Origin: a virus
Virus record (IMG/VR): IMGVR_UViG_3300032291_002754
Location: 1-57,962 of that record
Direction: 5' to 3' (one strand)
DNA: 57,962 nucleotides
Below the pieces are notes generated by a model that was not told where the DNA came from, did no database searches, and saw only the letters and a program-made list of their open reading frames with translations. Shown here in pieces: positions 41,350 to 48,010 of this stretch. The translations under genes were made by a program, and so were the position numbers. Positions within the stretch are counted from its first letter, which is position 1; the number at the start of each line of letters is the position of its first letter.

Positions 41350-41392
41350 GGGGGCGGGCCGGGGTGGTTCAACTCACCCCAGCCCTGCCCCC
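41350..41392. other. Large GC-rich hairpin
   Basis: GGGGTG (41361-41366) pairs with CACCCC (41375-41380), and GGGGGCGGG (41350-41358) with CCCTGCCCCC (41383-41392, one bulged T). No T-run on either strand. It lies in the gene-free stretch 41181-41657. Confidence 0.6.
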
Positions 41393-41514
41393 AAACCCTT
41401 GCCCCGCCGGGAGTTAGGTGTTTCGTCCGGCTTGCCAATCGGACAAGCGGCCGAAAACGACCCCTCCGGCGGACGGTCGCGGCGTCGGCCGCGTTGCCGT
41501 GCATCGTCACCATC

Positions 41515-41532
41515 CAAAAACCTAACGGGGCG
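41515..41532 (-). promoter_or_regulatory. CGCCCCGTTRG element, site 1
   Basis: Minus strand: GATTTTTTC, 7 bases, then CGCCCCGTTAGGTTTTTG. It lies after the hairpins that follow the 143-aa gene and upstream of the genes at 41180 and below. One of eight matching sites. Confidence 0.65.
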
Positions 41533-41563
41533 ATCAGCGGAAAAAATCTTTCCCGCAAACCAC

Positions 41564-41597
41564 CCGACCGCATCCCCCCGCAGGGGAACAGGGTCGG
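41564..41597 (-). other. Nested hairpin CCGACC/GGTCGG
   Basis: CCGACC (41564-41569) pairs with GGTCGG (41592-41597), with an inner CCCC/GGGG pair. It lies between a strong hairpin (41612-41647) and regulatory element site 1. Part of a stack of structured elements in this gene-free stretch. Confidence 0.4.
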
Positions 41598-41611
41598 ACA
41601 GTCTGCCCGTG

Positions 41612-41647
41612 GGTAGGGGGGGTGAAATCCTGGCCACCCCCCCTACC
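41612..41647 (-). terminator. Perfect 13-bp hairpin after the 143-aa gene
   Basis: GGTAGGGGGGGTG (41612-41624) and CACCCCCCCTACC (41635-41647) pair without mismatch around a 10-nt loop, starting 11 bases past the stop at 41658. There is no T-run, so termination may need Rho or another factor. Confidence 0.6.
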
Positions 41648-41657
41648 GGGGCGTCTG

Positions 41658-42089
41658 CTATTCGGACCGCCCGTAGGCTGCGGCGACAGCGTCTGCCGCC
41701 GACAGTCCAAGCCTGTTGCACTTGCGGCGGGCATCGGACTGCATCGCCTCCGCTGCGACCATCTGGTCAAGCGGCGACGGAACGTGGCAGCGGGCCGTTT
41801 CCCGCACCGCCACGGCCTGCATGGCCTCCGCGACCTTCTCCGGCGTCCGCCTGTTCTTGCCCTGCGGCTGACGCCACCCGCCACCCCGCCAGACCTTCCT
41901 AACGATCTTGGTGAAGTCTTCCGGCGTGGCCGGCGGCAACCGCCACTCCCTCCGCAGACCCCAAACGAATGCCGCTTGGGCGGCCTCTTCTGCCGCCTCC
42001 CGTCCCAGACCGTACCACCGGGCGGACCGTTCCAGATCGGCAAGGATCAGCCGGAAGACTTCGTTACTGGCAGTCTTGACCCATTCCAT
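41658..42089 (-). CDS. Putative regulatory protein, 143 aa
   Basis: Start MEWVKTASNEVFRLIL, 7 nt after GGGGAG. Helical throughout: LERSARWYGLGREAAEEAAQ then AAFVWGLRREW resembles the region 2 helix of small sigma factors but is not diagnostic. A later part, RTPEKVAEAMQAVAVRETAR and GLSAADAVAAAYG, is also helical. It has its own sigma-70-like promoter (42139-42167) overlapped by a palindrome (42114-42133), and is followed by a perfect hairpin. An isolated, operator-controlled, one-gene unit suggests a regulator, perhaps acting on its own promoter. Function not recognised. Confidence 0.65.
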   Translation of the reverse strand: MEWVKTASNEVFRLILADLERSARWYGLGREAAEEAAQAAFVWGLRREWRLPPATPEDFTKIVRKVWRGGGWRQPQGKNRRTPEKVAEAMQAVAVRETARCHVPSPLDQMVAAEAMQSDARRKCNRLGLSAADAVAAAYGRSE

Positions 42090-42113
42090 CGTTCTTCTCC
42101 CCATGGTGACTAT

Positions 42114-42133
42114 CACAGTGTGTCAGCACTGTG
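42114..42133. promoter_or_regulatory. Operator-like dyad CACAGTG-N6-CACTGTG
   Basis: CACAGTG at 42114-42120 and CACTGTG at 42127-42133 form a perfect 7-bp dyad with a 6-bp centre. It lies 25-44 bases upstream of the 143-aa gene start and covers the predicted transcription start region of the minus-strand promoter at 42139-42167. Confidence 0.6.
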
Positions 42134-42138
42134 CCGGG

Positions 42139-42167
42139 ATTGTAACACCGTTTCCGCGGCACTGCAA
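42139..42167 (-). promoter_or_regulatory. Sigma-70-type promoter
   Basis: Minus strand: TTGCAG (-35, 42162-42167), exactly 17 bases, TACAAT (-10, 42139-42144). Transcription would start near 42131 inside the dyad. This is a near-consensus host-type promoter for the 143-aa gene. Confidence 0.7.
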
Positions 42168-42215
42168 CCCCTTACTATATCGGCAGAATGGCGGTTGAAC
42201 TCCGGCCAATCGCAG

Positions 42216-42251
42216 CCCCTCCCCAGAGGCTTGGGCGTATCTGGGGAGGGG
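42216..42251 (-). terminator. Perfect 12-bp hairpin after 61-aa gene
   Basis: CCCCTCCCCAGA (42216-42227) and TCTGGGGAGGGG (42240-42251) pair around a 12-nt loop, 20 bases past the stop at 42271. No T-run. It separates the 61-aa gene from the sigma-70-like promoter at 42167. Confidence 0.6.
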
Positions 42252-42270
42252 TTCGCGACGGGCCGCGGGA

Positions 42271-42456
42271 TCAAGCCTTGACGTAGGCGTTCAGGCCGAT
42301 CACAAGCGGCTTCCCGTCCACAAGGACGGTGGTCTTCTGGTTACCCCCGGTGCTGGCCACCCGCAGTCCCTTGCCGGAACTGGTGGGCAGGAGGTTCGGC
42401 TCCACCGGGATGCGGACGGTCAAGATGCCCTTTTCGATCTTCGCTTCGATGCTCAT
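42271..42456 (-). CDS. Small conserved-looking phage protein, 61 aa
   Basis: MSIEAKIEKGILTVRIPVEP, then SSGKGLRVASTGGNQKTTVL, ends DGKPLVIGLNAYVKA. The pattern (short beta strand, S-x-S/G-G-K-x-L-x-V-A-S-T-x-G-N) is one I recall from many small phage/plasmid proteins of unknown role. GGAG is about 8 nt upstream. First gene after the minus-strand regulatory element at 42505-42522. Confidence 0.7.
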   Translation of the reverse strand: MSIEAKIEKGILTVRIPVEPNLLPTSSGKGLRVASTGGNQKTTVLVDGKPLVIGLNAYVKA

Positions 42457-42504
42457 TGTGAAGTCTCCGTTTCGGCCATCGTTCCTGCCGCTCGTCGCGG
42501 CTTA

Positions 42505-42522
42505 CAAAAAACCAACGGGGCG
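42505..42522 (-). promoter_or_regulatory. CGCCCCGTTRG element, site 2
   Basis: Minus strand: GATTTTTC, 8 bases, CGCCCCGTTGGTTTTTTG, about 50 bases before the 61-aa gene. It diverges from site 3, and the AT-rich sequence CGATCTATATATAGC lies between them. Confidence 0.7.
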
Positions 42523-42604
42523 GTGCGTCAGAAAAATCTTTCGGCCGGACGATTTTTTCGATCTATATATAGCCTCGCGATTTTGAAAAGTTTTTTTGGA
42601 TCAT

Positions 42605-42620
42605 CGCCCCGTTAGTTTCG
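42605..42620 (+). promoter_or_regulatory. CGCCCCGTTRG element, site 3
   Basis: Plus strand: GTTTTTTTGGATCAT then CGCCCCGTTAGTTT. It is divergent from site 2 and upstream of the gp88-like gene, and starts the plus-strand early arm. Confidence 0.7.
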
Positions 42621-42628
42621 CGGCGGCG

Positions 42629-42781
42629 ATGTCGTTTTCGCCGCTGCGTCCGCCGTCGATGTTCGACGGCTTTCCACTGCCCCCCGCGGCAGACCTCGTC
42701 GGCCGCACCCTGCCGGGTGGCCGGTGGCACTCTGATGCGGGCAGCGGTCGTTTGCCTGAGTGTGCGGGCAGTTGGGGCTAG
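42629..42781 (+). CDS. Possible small protein, 50 aa
   Basis: MSFSPLRPPSMFDGFPLPPA, ends ECAGSWG. An open frame in the 210-base leader between regulatory site 3 and the gp88-like gene; Pro-rich, with no clear ribosome site. Kept as a low-confidence call; the stretch may instead be untranslated leader. Confidence 0.3.
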   Translation: MSFSPLRPPSMFDGFPLPPAADLVGRTLPGGRWHSDAGSGRLPECAGSWG

Positions 42782-42832
42782 TCGCGACGGCGGACGCTGG
42801 GGCTATCCATGCGGGCAAGTGAGGGTGTTTCC

Positions 42833-43585
42833 ATGCGCGTCTCCTATGGCAAGGCCAACAGCAAGTTGGTGCGGTTGCAGGCTCTTCTGGGCCGCAAGGT
42901 CTACTCTTGGTCGATCCTCTCTGGGAAGAACTGCACCTATGCCAAGGACTGCAAGGTCTGGGCTGAGAGGGATTCCCAGACGGGCAGGACACGCAAGGTG
43001 CGCTCCCCGCTGACGGTGTTCGACTGCTTCTCTGCCTCTGAGGAAGCACTGTATCCCAGCGTGTATGACTCTCGGGCGCGGAACTCTGAGGTTCTGATGC
43101 TGAGTCAGTCCCAGATGACCGAGGTCATGCTGGCCGGCATACCCAAGAATGCCGGAGTCATTCGCATCCATGTCGGCGGTGACTTCAAGACGCAGGAGTA
43201 CTTCGATGCGTGGCTGGATGTGACTCTGCGCCGTCCGGAGCTGCTCTTCTACGCCTACACCAAGTCCATCCCGTTCTGGCTGAAGAGGGTGGACAGCATC
43301 CCGGACAACTTCAGGCTGACCGCCTCCCGCGGTGGCCACCGTGACGATCTGATCGCGGCCCATGGGCTGAAAGAGGCCGTTGTGGTCTACACCGAGCAAC
43401 AGGCCGCTGATCTGGGTCTGGAGATCGACCATGACGATAGCCATGCCGCGCTGGGCAGCACGTCTTTTGCCCTGCTGATCCACGGCAAGCAGGCCGCTGG
43501 CACAGAGGCCGCTGCTGCGGTGCGTGCGCTGAAGGGCAAGGGGTCTTACTCACACAAAGTGAACAAGGCCCTGGCTCTGGCCTGA
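42833..43585 (+). CDS. gp88-family protein (PF17338-like)
   Basis: 250 residues from MRVSYGKANSKLVRLQALLG, start 6-7 nt after GAGGG. Signature segments of the gene product 88 family: VYSWSILSGKNCTYAKDCKV, FDCFSASEEALYPSVYDSRA, VIRIHVGGDFKTQEYFDAWL, LLFYAYTKSIPFW, RLTASRGGHRDDLI, and GLEIDHDDSHAA near the end. Cys pairs early in the protein may bind metal. The family is common in mycobacteriophages and plasmids and its biochemical role is unsettled. First large gene of the plus-strand arm. Confidence 0.82.
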   Translation: MRVSYGKANSKLVRLQALLGRKVYSWSILSGKNCTYAKDCKVWAERDSQTGRTRKVRSPLTVFDCFSASEEALYPSVYDSRARNSEVLMLSQSQMTEVMLAGIPKNAGVIRIHVGGDFKTQEYFDAWLDVTLRRPELLFYAYTKSIPFWLKRVDSIPDNFRLTASRGGHRDDLIAAHGLKEAVVVYTEQQAADLGLEIDHDDSHAALGSTSFALLIHGKQAAGTEAAAAVRALKGKGSYSHKVNKALALA

Positions 43586-43612
43586 CGCAGAAACCGGAAT
43601 TTTTCGTTTCAT

Positions 43613-43631
43613 CGCCCCGTTGGTTTTTTGG
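43613..43631 (+). promoter_or_regulatory. CGCCCCGTTRG element, site 4
   Basis: AATTTTTC, 7 bases, CGCCCCGTTGGTTTTTTGG, followed by ATCGATCC. It is 31 bases before the 64-aa gene and right after the gp88-like gene stop. Confidence 0.7.
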
Positions 43632-43661
43632 ATCGATCCGTTTCCCCAAAGGAGTTCCACC

Positions 43662-43856
43662 ATGCGCGTTTTCTGGGTCTACAACCGGACGGGTGATTCG
43701 TCGTGGCGTCTGCATGAGGTGATTGCGGCCCCCAATCGGAAGGCCGCTGTGCGCGCCCTTGACGCCGCCTCTTCCCGCCGGCTGCGGGACGGCATGGTCA
43801 TGGTCGGTCCGGCCCTCAACAAGACCCTTGCCCCTAACCGCACTGTGGAGGTTTGA
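43662..43856 (+). CDS. Small protein, 64 aa
   Basis: MRVFWVYNRTGDSSWRLHEV, then APNRKAAVRALDAAS and LNKTLAPNRTVEV. AAAGGAG lies 8 nt upstream. A compact alpha/beta protein; unrecognised. First gene of the cassette started by regulatory site 4. Confidence 0.7.
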   Translation: MRVFWVYNRTGDSSWRLHEVIAAPNRKAAVRALDAASSRRLRDGMVMVGPALNKTLAPNRTVEV

Positions 43857-44068
43857 TGTACGCCTACAAGATGCCACCGAAGCGGGTGTTCCGCGACCGA
43901 TTCAAGGGCAGTGATGCACTGTTTGAGGCTTGCTGGAGGCAGTACCGCCAGTACCTCAACGGTGCTATCGATGACCCGACCTGTGACGATGACGTGATGG
44001 GATGGCTGGAATCCATTGCGTCGGAGCGCGTCAATTCCAGTTCCTCCAGGTTCTACCTCTACGGCTGA
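43856..44068 (+). CDS. Small protein, 70 aa
   Basis: The ATG at 43856 overlaps the previous stop (TGATG) and follows GTGGAGG. MYAYKMPPKRVFRDRFKGSD, then helical FEACWRQYRQYLNGAI and a Ser-rich end. Unrecognised. Confidence 0.65.
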   Translation: MYAYKMPPKRVFRDRFKGSDALFEACWRQYRQYLNGAIDDPTCDDDVMGWLESIASERVNSSSSRFYLYG

Positions 44069-44086
44069 CAGAAAGGCGGTGCGACA

Positions 44087-44272
44087 GTGAAAGAGAACGT
44101 GAAGATTGTGCTGACCAAGGACGAGGCCGTTGAGTTGGAGGACGTTCTTGGTGAGTCCATTGAGACTCTGAAGAACTCCCTGCGGCGATCCGACTATCCA
44201 TCGCTAGATGACTCTCACCGGCTCGCAGTTCTGACCGACATCTGGAATCTACTGTCCGACGCCATGGTATAG
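44087..44272 (+). CDS. Small helical protein, 61 aa
   Basis: GTG start after AAAGGCGG. MKENVKIVLTKDEAVELEDV, then SLRRSDYPSLDDSHRLAVLT. Resembles the short helical phage proteins that carry L-T-x-x-E-A-x-x-L at the N-terminus. Function unknown. Confidence 0.65.
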   Translation: MKENVKIVLTKDEAVELEDVLGESIETLKNSLRRSDYPSLDDSHRLAVLTDIWNLLSDAMV

Positions 44273-44283
44273 GGGGAACGCTA

Positions 44284-44610
44284 ATGCCTACCAAATCTTG
44301 GGCCGTGATCTACGAATTGAATGACCCTTCGTTCCAGAACATCATGGGCGGTCCGCACTACAACGTCGTTGACATAGACGAGGGAGAAGAGGTTGTTGCC
44401 ACCGTCTGGATTGACGATGACGCCAACAAATGCCAGCGCGATGCACTGCTTCTTGCTGCGGCCCCCAACTTACTGCGAGCCTGCGTTGACGCAATCAAAT
44501 GGGGAGAGGCGCAGGATGACACAGTGGCGCCGCGATGGATTCGACGCATGGCCAAGGCAGTGCAACTGGCACTGAATGGCGACCAGCACTCTCGGACGTT
44601 CTACGACTGA
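44284..44610 (+). CDS. Small protein with AAPxLL motif, 108 aa
   Basis: PTKSWAVIYELNDPSFQNIM, then WIDDDANKCQRDALLLAAAP and NLLRACVDAIKWGEAQ. The DAxLLAAAPNLL(x)AC motif is common in short phage early proteins (often called DUF-type hypothetical), role unknown. GGGGG lies 5 nt upstream. Confidence 0.7.
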   Translation: MPTKSWAVIYELNDPSFQNIMGGPHYNVVDIDEGEEVVATVWIDDDANKCQRDALLLAAAPNLLRACVDAIKWGEAQDDTVAPRWIRRMAKAVQLALNGDQHSRTFYD

Positions 44611-44636
44611 CCTCAAACACACCGGAGAGTCTTTGC

Positions 44637-44906
44637 ATGGCCAAGTTCAAGGTCGATCTGCGCTATTCTGCGGAGTACTCCACTACTGTGGTCGTGGAGG
44701 CGCGAGACATTGAGTCTGCGCAGGAGTTACTTGAGTACGCAGATGGAGACTACATGGAGAGTCTTCTGCACTGGAAGACCATCGATTGGCAGATGCCTCA
44801 CGTCATTGACATCAACCCCACCGAAGACTGCGCGGTCTGCCAGAAGTTGATGGATCATTGTTTCAATGAGAAGCGGCAGTCTGTAGCGCGAAGAAACAGG
44901 GGGTAA
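44637..44906 (+). CDS. Small protein with Cys/His pairs, 89 aa
   Basis: The start MAKFKVDLRYSAEYSTTVVV is preceded by CCGGAGAG. AREDIESAQELL-like beta-alpha unit first, then DCAVCQKLMDHC (C-x2-C-x5-H-C), a possible zinc site, and a basic tail. Unrecognised. Confidence 0.65.
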   Translation: MAKFKVDLRYSAEYSTTVVVEARDIESAQELLEYADGDYMESLLHWKTIDWQMPHVIDINPTEDCAVCQKLMDHCFNEKRQSVARRNRG

Positions 44907-44910
44907 TGAA

Positions 44911-45195
44911 ATGTTTAACAACCTCAATGTGCAGTACCTGTTCTCCGATGGACCGTGGACGGACGGGGTTTGCAGGCGATTCATACTGTCAGTGAATGCT
45001 TGCTCCGATAGGGTCGAAAGTGAAGTCTTCGGAGAACCAAAGGAACTGAGCGATTACATGGAACTGTATGAGCATGCCATCATTCTGGTTCCAGTCAGCG
45101 ATGAGCCGTGGCGCATCCTGCCACTGACCCCATACGGTGCAAAGCAATTGGCGGCTGCGGCGACCTTCACCCAGTACAAGGAGGCAGAGGTATGA
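44911..45195 (+). CDS. Hypothetical protein, 94 aa
   Basis: MFNNLNVQYLFSDGPWTDGV, then YMELYEHAIILVPVSDEPWR. No motif recognised. AGGGGG lies 6 nt upstream; it overlaps the next gene start by 4 bases. Confidence 0.65.
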   Translation: MFNNLNVQYLFSDGPWTDGVCRRFILSVNACSDRVESEVFGEPKELSDYMELYEHAIILVPVSDEPWRILPLTPYGAKQLAAAATFTQYKEAEV

Positions 45196-45494
45196 TCACC
45201 TACAAACTGTACAGCGCGGATTGCCGCAGTATCCTGCCGGTCGGATCGGAGTTCGACGCCATTCTCACACGCCGTGACAACCACGTTGAACGGCGGCGCG
45301 TCACCAAGCAGACAAGCCGCATGATGGTGACCACCGTGATCGGTGGGCCGCGTGACGGCCAAGAATGCGAGTGCATCTGGAGCGATGTCGAAGCGGATGT
45401 CGATGAGGACGGCGTGATCATCATGTCGGCTGGGTGGTGCGGCGTGTTCATGCGGATCGACAACGTGAACCGTGCCATTTGCGTTGTGGCCTAG
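45192..45494 (+). CDS. Hypothetical protein, 100 aa
   Basis: MITYKLYSADCRSILPVGSE, then VTTVIGGPRDGQECECIWSD, a single beta-rich domain ending in a hydrophobic strand (NRAICVVA). Overlaps the preceding stop by ATGA; followed at once by regulatory site 5. Confidence 0.65.
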   Translation: MITYKLYSADCRSILPVGSEFDAILTRRDNHVERRRVTKQTSRMMVTTVIGGPRDGQECECIWSDVEADVDEDGVIIMSAGWCGVFMRIDNVNRAICVVA

Positions 45495-45509
45495 ATTTTT
45501 TTCGTCCAT

Positions 45510-45527
45510 CGCCCCGTTGGTTTTTTG
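45510..45527 (+). promoter_or_regulatory. CGCCCCGTTRG element, site 5
   Basis: GATTTTTTTC, 6 bases, CGCCCCGTTGGTTTTTTG, then directly AAAGGA, the ribosome site of the 109-aa gene. The spacing shows that any transcript start must lie within or before the element. Confidence 0.7.
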
Positions 45528-45539
45528 AAAGGAACCCAA

Positions 45540-45869
45540 ATGGCAACCTACTATCTTGCGACAGCAAACGGCTTTGACCCCTTTGACTGGTTACCAGTGG
45601 GCATTCTGAACGAACAGTCAACCCCCATAGAGGTGCGCTGCGCCAGGGTTCAAGCCGACGCCGCCGCGCGAGTCTGGGGAATCCCATCAGCGGTCGCCAT
45701 GCGCGTCATGCGCGGCGAGGTGCGTGTCAAGTGTGATGAGGAAGGCTTCATGCGGATCTACGATGACACCAAGATCATGCTGCCAGACGTTGCCGCCGGG
45801 ATACTGAGTTCCGGCACCACATACACGTCAGTCAGTGACGATGCTGACTTCGTCAGGGTCTTGGAGTAG
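45540..45869 (+). CDS. Hypothetical protein, 109 aa
   Basis: MATYYLATANGFDPFDWLPV, then VQADAAARVWGIPSAVAMRV and GTTYTSVSDDADFVRVLE. Mixed alpha/beta; unrecognised. The ribosome site is AAAGGA. A single-gene unit between regulatory site 5 and a strong terminator, so it may be transcribed separately and highly. Confidence 0.7.
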   Translation: MATYYLATANGFDPFDWLPVGILNEQSTPIEVRCARVQADAAARVWGIPSAVAMRVMRGEVRVKCDEEGFMRIYDDTKIMLPDVAAGILSSGTTYTSVSDDADFVRVLE

Positions 45870-45899
45870 ACTTCGGATCGGGGCTTGGCCCCATGGTGG

Positions 45900-45947
45900 C
45901 CCCCGCCGGGGAAAGTTGTCAGCAAGTACCCGGCGGGGGTTTTTTTC
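45900..45947 (+). terminator. Strong rho-independent terminator
   Basis: CCCCCGCCGGG (45900-45910) pairs perfectly with CCCGGCGGGGG (45929-45939), followed by TTTTTTTC (45940-45947). Just 31 bases after the 109-aa gene stop. Confidence 0.88.
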
Positions 45948-45971
45948 TGCGCTTCAAAGGGGCGTGAACGT

Positions 45972-46412
45972 ATGATCACCGTGCGAATGAACCTGTTGAA
46001 TGGCAAGCACAAGGGCCATTGGGAGATCACCTACCCAGGCGGACGGCGTGAATACGCAGACCCCGCAGAGGTGGCGCTGGTCATGCGCCAGTGCAGGCTT
46101 GTGAACGACACGGCCACTGCCAACCGCATTCACTCACGCAAGCAGAGCAAGACTCGCTGCTCTTGGGTGGAGGCCAGCCAAGTTGACGTGTGGAGCAGTA
46201 CCTATTCGATGAGGTACACCACTCTCTTTGAACACACGCTCCTGTCCTACGATCCGCACGTTCGGCCTCACTGGGTTCGCACTGCGGTGTCACTGTATGC
46301 GAGTCACGTTTCGACGGCTGACGGCGAGGTCTTTCCGCTTCTGCGCACAGATGGAACAAAGATATTTTTCAGCCCCTCCGAAACCACAGACTTTTATCGC
46401 GCGGGCAAGTGA
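45972..46412 (+). CDS. Hypothetical protein, 146 aa
   Basis: Start MITVRMNLLNGKHKGHWEIT at 45972, after AAAGGGGCG; the frame is open further upstream only through the terminator. Contains QCRLVNDTATANRIHSRKQS and VRPHWVRTAVSLYASHV. Unrecognised. It lies downstream of a strong terminator without its own CGCCCCGTTRG site, so expression may depend on read-through. Confidence 0.65.
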   Translation: MITVRMNLLNGKHKGHWEITYPGGRREYADPAEVALVMRQCRLVNDTATANRIHSRKQSKTRCSWVEASQVDVWSSTYSMRYTTLFEHTLLSYDPHVRPHWVRTAVSLYASHVSTADGEVFPLLRTDGTKIFFSPSETTDFYRAGK

Positions 46413-46455
46413 CCAGACGCTTCGGGCTGTAGGAACGAATTAAAAATCACGCGAG

Positions 46456-46470
46456 CGCCCCGTTAGTTTT
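46456..46470 (+). promoter_or_regulatory. CGCCCCGTTRG element, site 6
   Basis: AATTAAAAATC, 7 bases, CGCCCCGTTAGTTTT, immediately followed by CCGGAGGAAC, the ribosome site of the 76-aa gene. Confidence 0.7.
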
Positions 46471-46484
46471 CCGGAGGAACATCA

Positions 46485-46715
46485 ATGGACGCACCAAACA
46501 TCCCACAACAACAGACAGCCGGACTCACCGTTGGGTCATTGCGCTATTTGCTGGAAGGCTTGGACGATATGACGCCCATCGGCGTTGCGTGGCAGGACGG
46601 TGAAGTACCCGGCGATGACGCTCCGGCAGTCTCGGTGTTCGGGTTTCGGCGCGACCGCCACAACTGCCAGTCGGTCGATGTGCTTGTTGGTCTTGCATGG
46701 ATGGGCGATGAGTGA
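46485..46715 (+). CDS. Small protein, 76 aa
   Basis: MDAPNIPQQQTAGLTVGSLR, then LLEGLDDMTPIGVAWQDGEV and DVLVGLAWMGDE. The segment G-S-L-R-x-L-L-x-G-L-x-D-x-x-P is typical of short phage proteins of unknown role (DUF-type). GGAGG is 7 nt upstream. Confidence 0.7.
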   Translation: MDAPNIPQQQTAGLTVGSLRYLLEGLDDMTPIGVAWQDGEVPGDDAPAVSVFGFRRDRHNCQSVDVLVGLAWMGDE

Positions 46716-46748
46716 CCGCACACCCTTTCTTGACAGGAGGAACATCAA

Positions 46749-46976
46749 ATGCCCACGCCAGATCACACTGACGATAGCAGGCTGTTCAGCATCGACGTTG
46801 TCCGGAGGCGCATTGCGGAGTGGGTTGCGTCTATTGCTTCCATCGATGAACTGGCTGCAATGTGGTCGGAGTTTGAGCCAAGTGCGCCAGTCCAACTGTT
46901 CGACAGAGCCATGAGAGAACTCTCTGACATCTACCATGACGGCGAGAGAGTACCCTATCAAAGAGGTGACAAATGA
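46749..46976 (+). CDS. Small helical protein, 75 aa
   Basis: MPTPDHTDDSRLFSIDVVRR, then RIAEWVASIASIDELAAMWS. Helical, unrecognised. AGGAGG lies 6-7 nt upstream; overlaps the next start by ATGA. Confidence 0.65.
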   Translation: MPTPDHTDDSRLFSIDVVRRRIAEWVASIASIDELAAMWSEFEPSAPVQLFDRAMRELSDIYHDGERVPYQRGDK

Positions 46977-47134
46977 TGCGCGTTGTCGTTGAGTTTCTGT
47001 TTGAAGACATCGAAGACCCAAACGGCGTCCGCGCCGACGAGGCGGTTGAGTTGCTTTCTCTTGGGCTGGAGGAGGCAGGGATTCACTGCGATTCATGGCA
47101 CATTGACGATGTGTACGCAGGCCAAGCCGGCTGA
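46973..47134 (+). CDS. Small protein, 53 aa
   Basis: MMRVVVEFLFEDIEDPNGVR, then AVELLSLGLEEAGIHCDSWH. A ferredoxin-like beta-alpha-beta unit is suggested by the pattern. Starts by ATGA overlap with the 75-aa gene; a second ATG follows immediately. Below usual length cut-offs. Confidence 0.65.
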   Translation: MMRVVVEFLFEDIEDPNGVRADEAVELLSLGLEEAGIHCDSWHIDDVYAGQAG

Positions 47135-47157
47135 CCAGTCTTTGAAGGGAGTCATCA

Positions 47158-47736
47158 ATGGCGCGTGTTCTTGTCGGATGCGAGTTCTCCGGTACGGTGC
47201 GGTCTGCGTTCAGAGCTGCCGGTCATGAGGCGTACAGTTGCGACCTCTTGCCGGCAGAGGATGGCGGGCCGCACCTCCAGTGTGATGTTCGCGAGGTACT
47301 CAATGACAACTGGGACTTGGCAATCTTCCACCCACCATGCACCCACCTTGCGGTCAGCGGCGCACGTCACTTCCACCGCAAGCAGGCAGAGCAAGCCGAT
47401 GCGCTGGAGTTCGTTCGCGCCCTGCTGAACGCACCGATTCCGCGGATTGCACTGGAGAATCCCGTGTCTGTGATCAGCACACGCATTCGCAAACCCACCC
47501 AGATTCTACAGCCGTACATGTTCGGCCACCCGGAGAGCAAGAAGACGTGCCTCTGGTTGGTGAACCTTCCGGCCCTGCGTCCGACAGATATCATGAGGAA
47601 CCGTGGGCGCTGGGAGAACCAGACGCCAAGCGGGCAGAACAAACTTGGCCCGTCGCCAGACCGATGGAAGATCCGGAGCCGCACATATCCCGGCATTGCC
47701 AACGCAATGGCCGTTCAATGGGGAGAAATACTATGA
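47158..47736 (+). CDS. Short C5-cytosine methyltransferase-like protein
   Basis: 192 residues. N-terminal MARVLVGCEFSGTVRSAFRA corresponds to the SAM-binding F-G-G-x-G region in altered form; DNWDLAIFHPPCTHLAVSGA is the P-C motif IV position; IPRIALENPVSVIST is the E-N-P/V motif VI; the C-terminus has R...PGIANAMAVQWG, like motif X. The target-recognition domain is missing (typical enzymes exceed 300 residues), so it may need a partner or act on another pyrimidine. Such short versions are common in phages. GGGAG is 8 nt upstream. Confidence 0.72.
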   Translation: MARVLVGCEFSGTVRSAFRAAGHEAYSCDLLPAEDGGPHLQCDVREVLNDNWDLAIFHPPCTHLAVSGARHFHRKQAEQADALEFVRALLNAPIPRIALENPVSVISTRIRKPTQILQPYMFGHPESKKTCLWLVNLPALRPTDIMRNRGRWENQTPSGQNKLGPSPDRWKIRSRTYPGIANAMAVQWGEIL

Positions 47737-47978
47737 CGCTTGAGGAGTTCGTAGCCACCCGCACCAGGGAAGAGTCCATTGGTGAGCGCATCGGGTCGCC
47801 TCACATGCAGACGGGTGGGTTCCTGTACTGCGGCGTCTACTACATCTGCGATCCGCTGGAAGACGGTCAGTACTGGACGATACTGGGCAATCAACAGCCG
47901 TCCGGAACTCTGGATTACTGCGAGCAACGACTGTACGAATGGGCCAAGGCCAACGAGGGTTGGGGCGACAGCCACTGA
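47733..47978 (+). CDS. Small protein, 81 aa
   Basis: MTLEEFVATRTREESIGERI, then FLYCGVYYICDPLEDGQYWT and CEQRLYEWAKANEGW. Overlaps the methylase-like gene by ATGA. No family recognised. Confidence 0.65.
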   Translation: MTLEEFVATRTREESIGERIGSPHMQTGGFLYCGVYYICDPLEDGQYWTILGNQQPSGTLDYCEQRLYEWAKANEGWGDSH

Positions 47979-48010
47979 CTCCATTCCAAGACATCATCAA
48001 GGGGTAAGTG

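Noticed and set aside
41250-41573. 107-aa minus ORF after regulatory site 1
   Set aside because: Starts lack a ribosome site, the second half is Pro/Trp-rich noise, and it crosses the large hairpin at 41350-41392.
42803-43483. 226-aa minus ORF opposite the gp88-like gene
   Set aside because: Antisense shadow of a conserved plus-strand family member.
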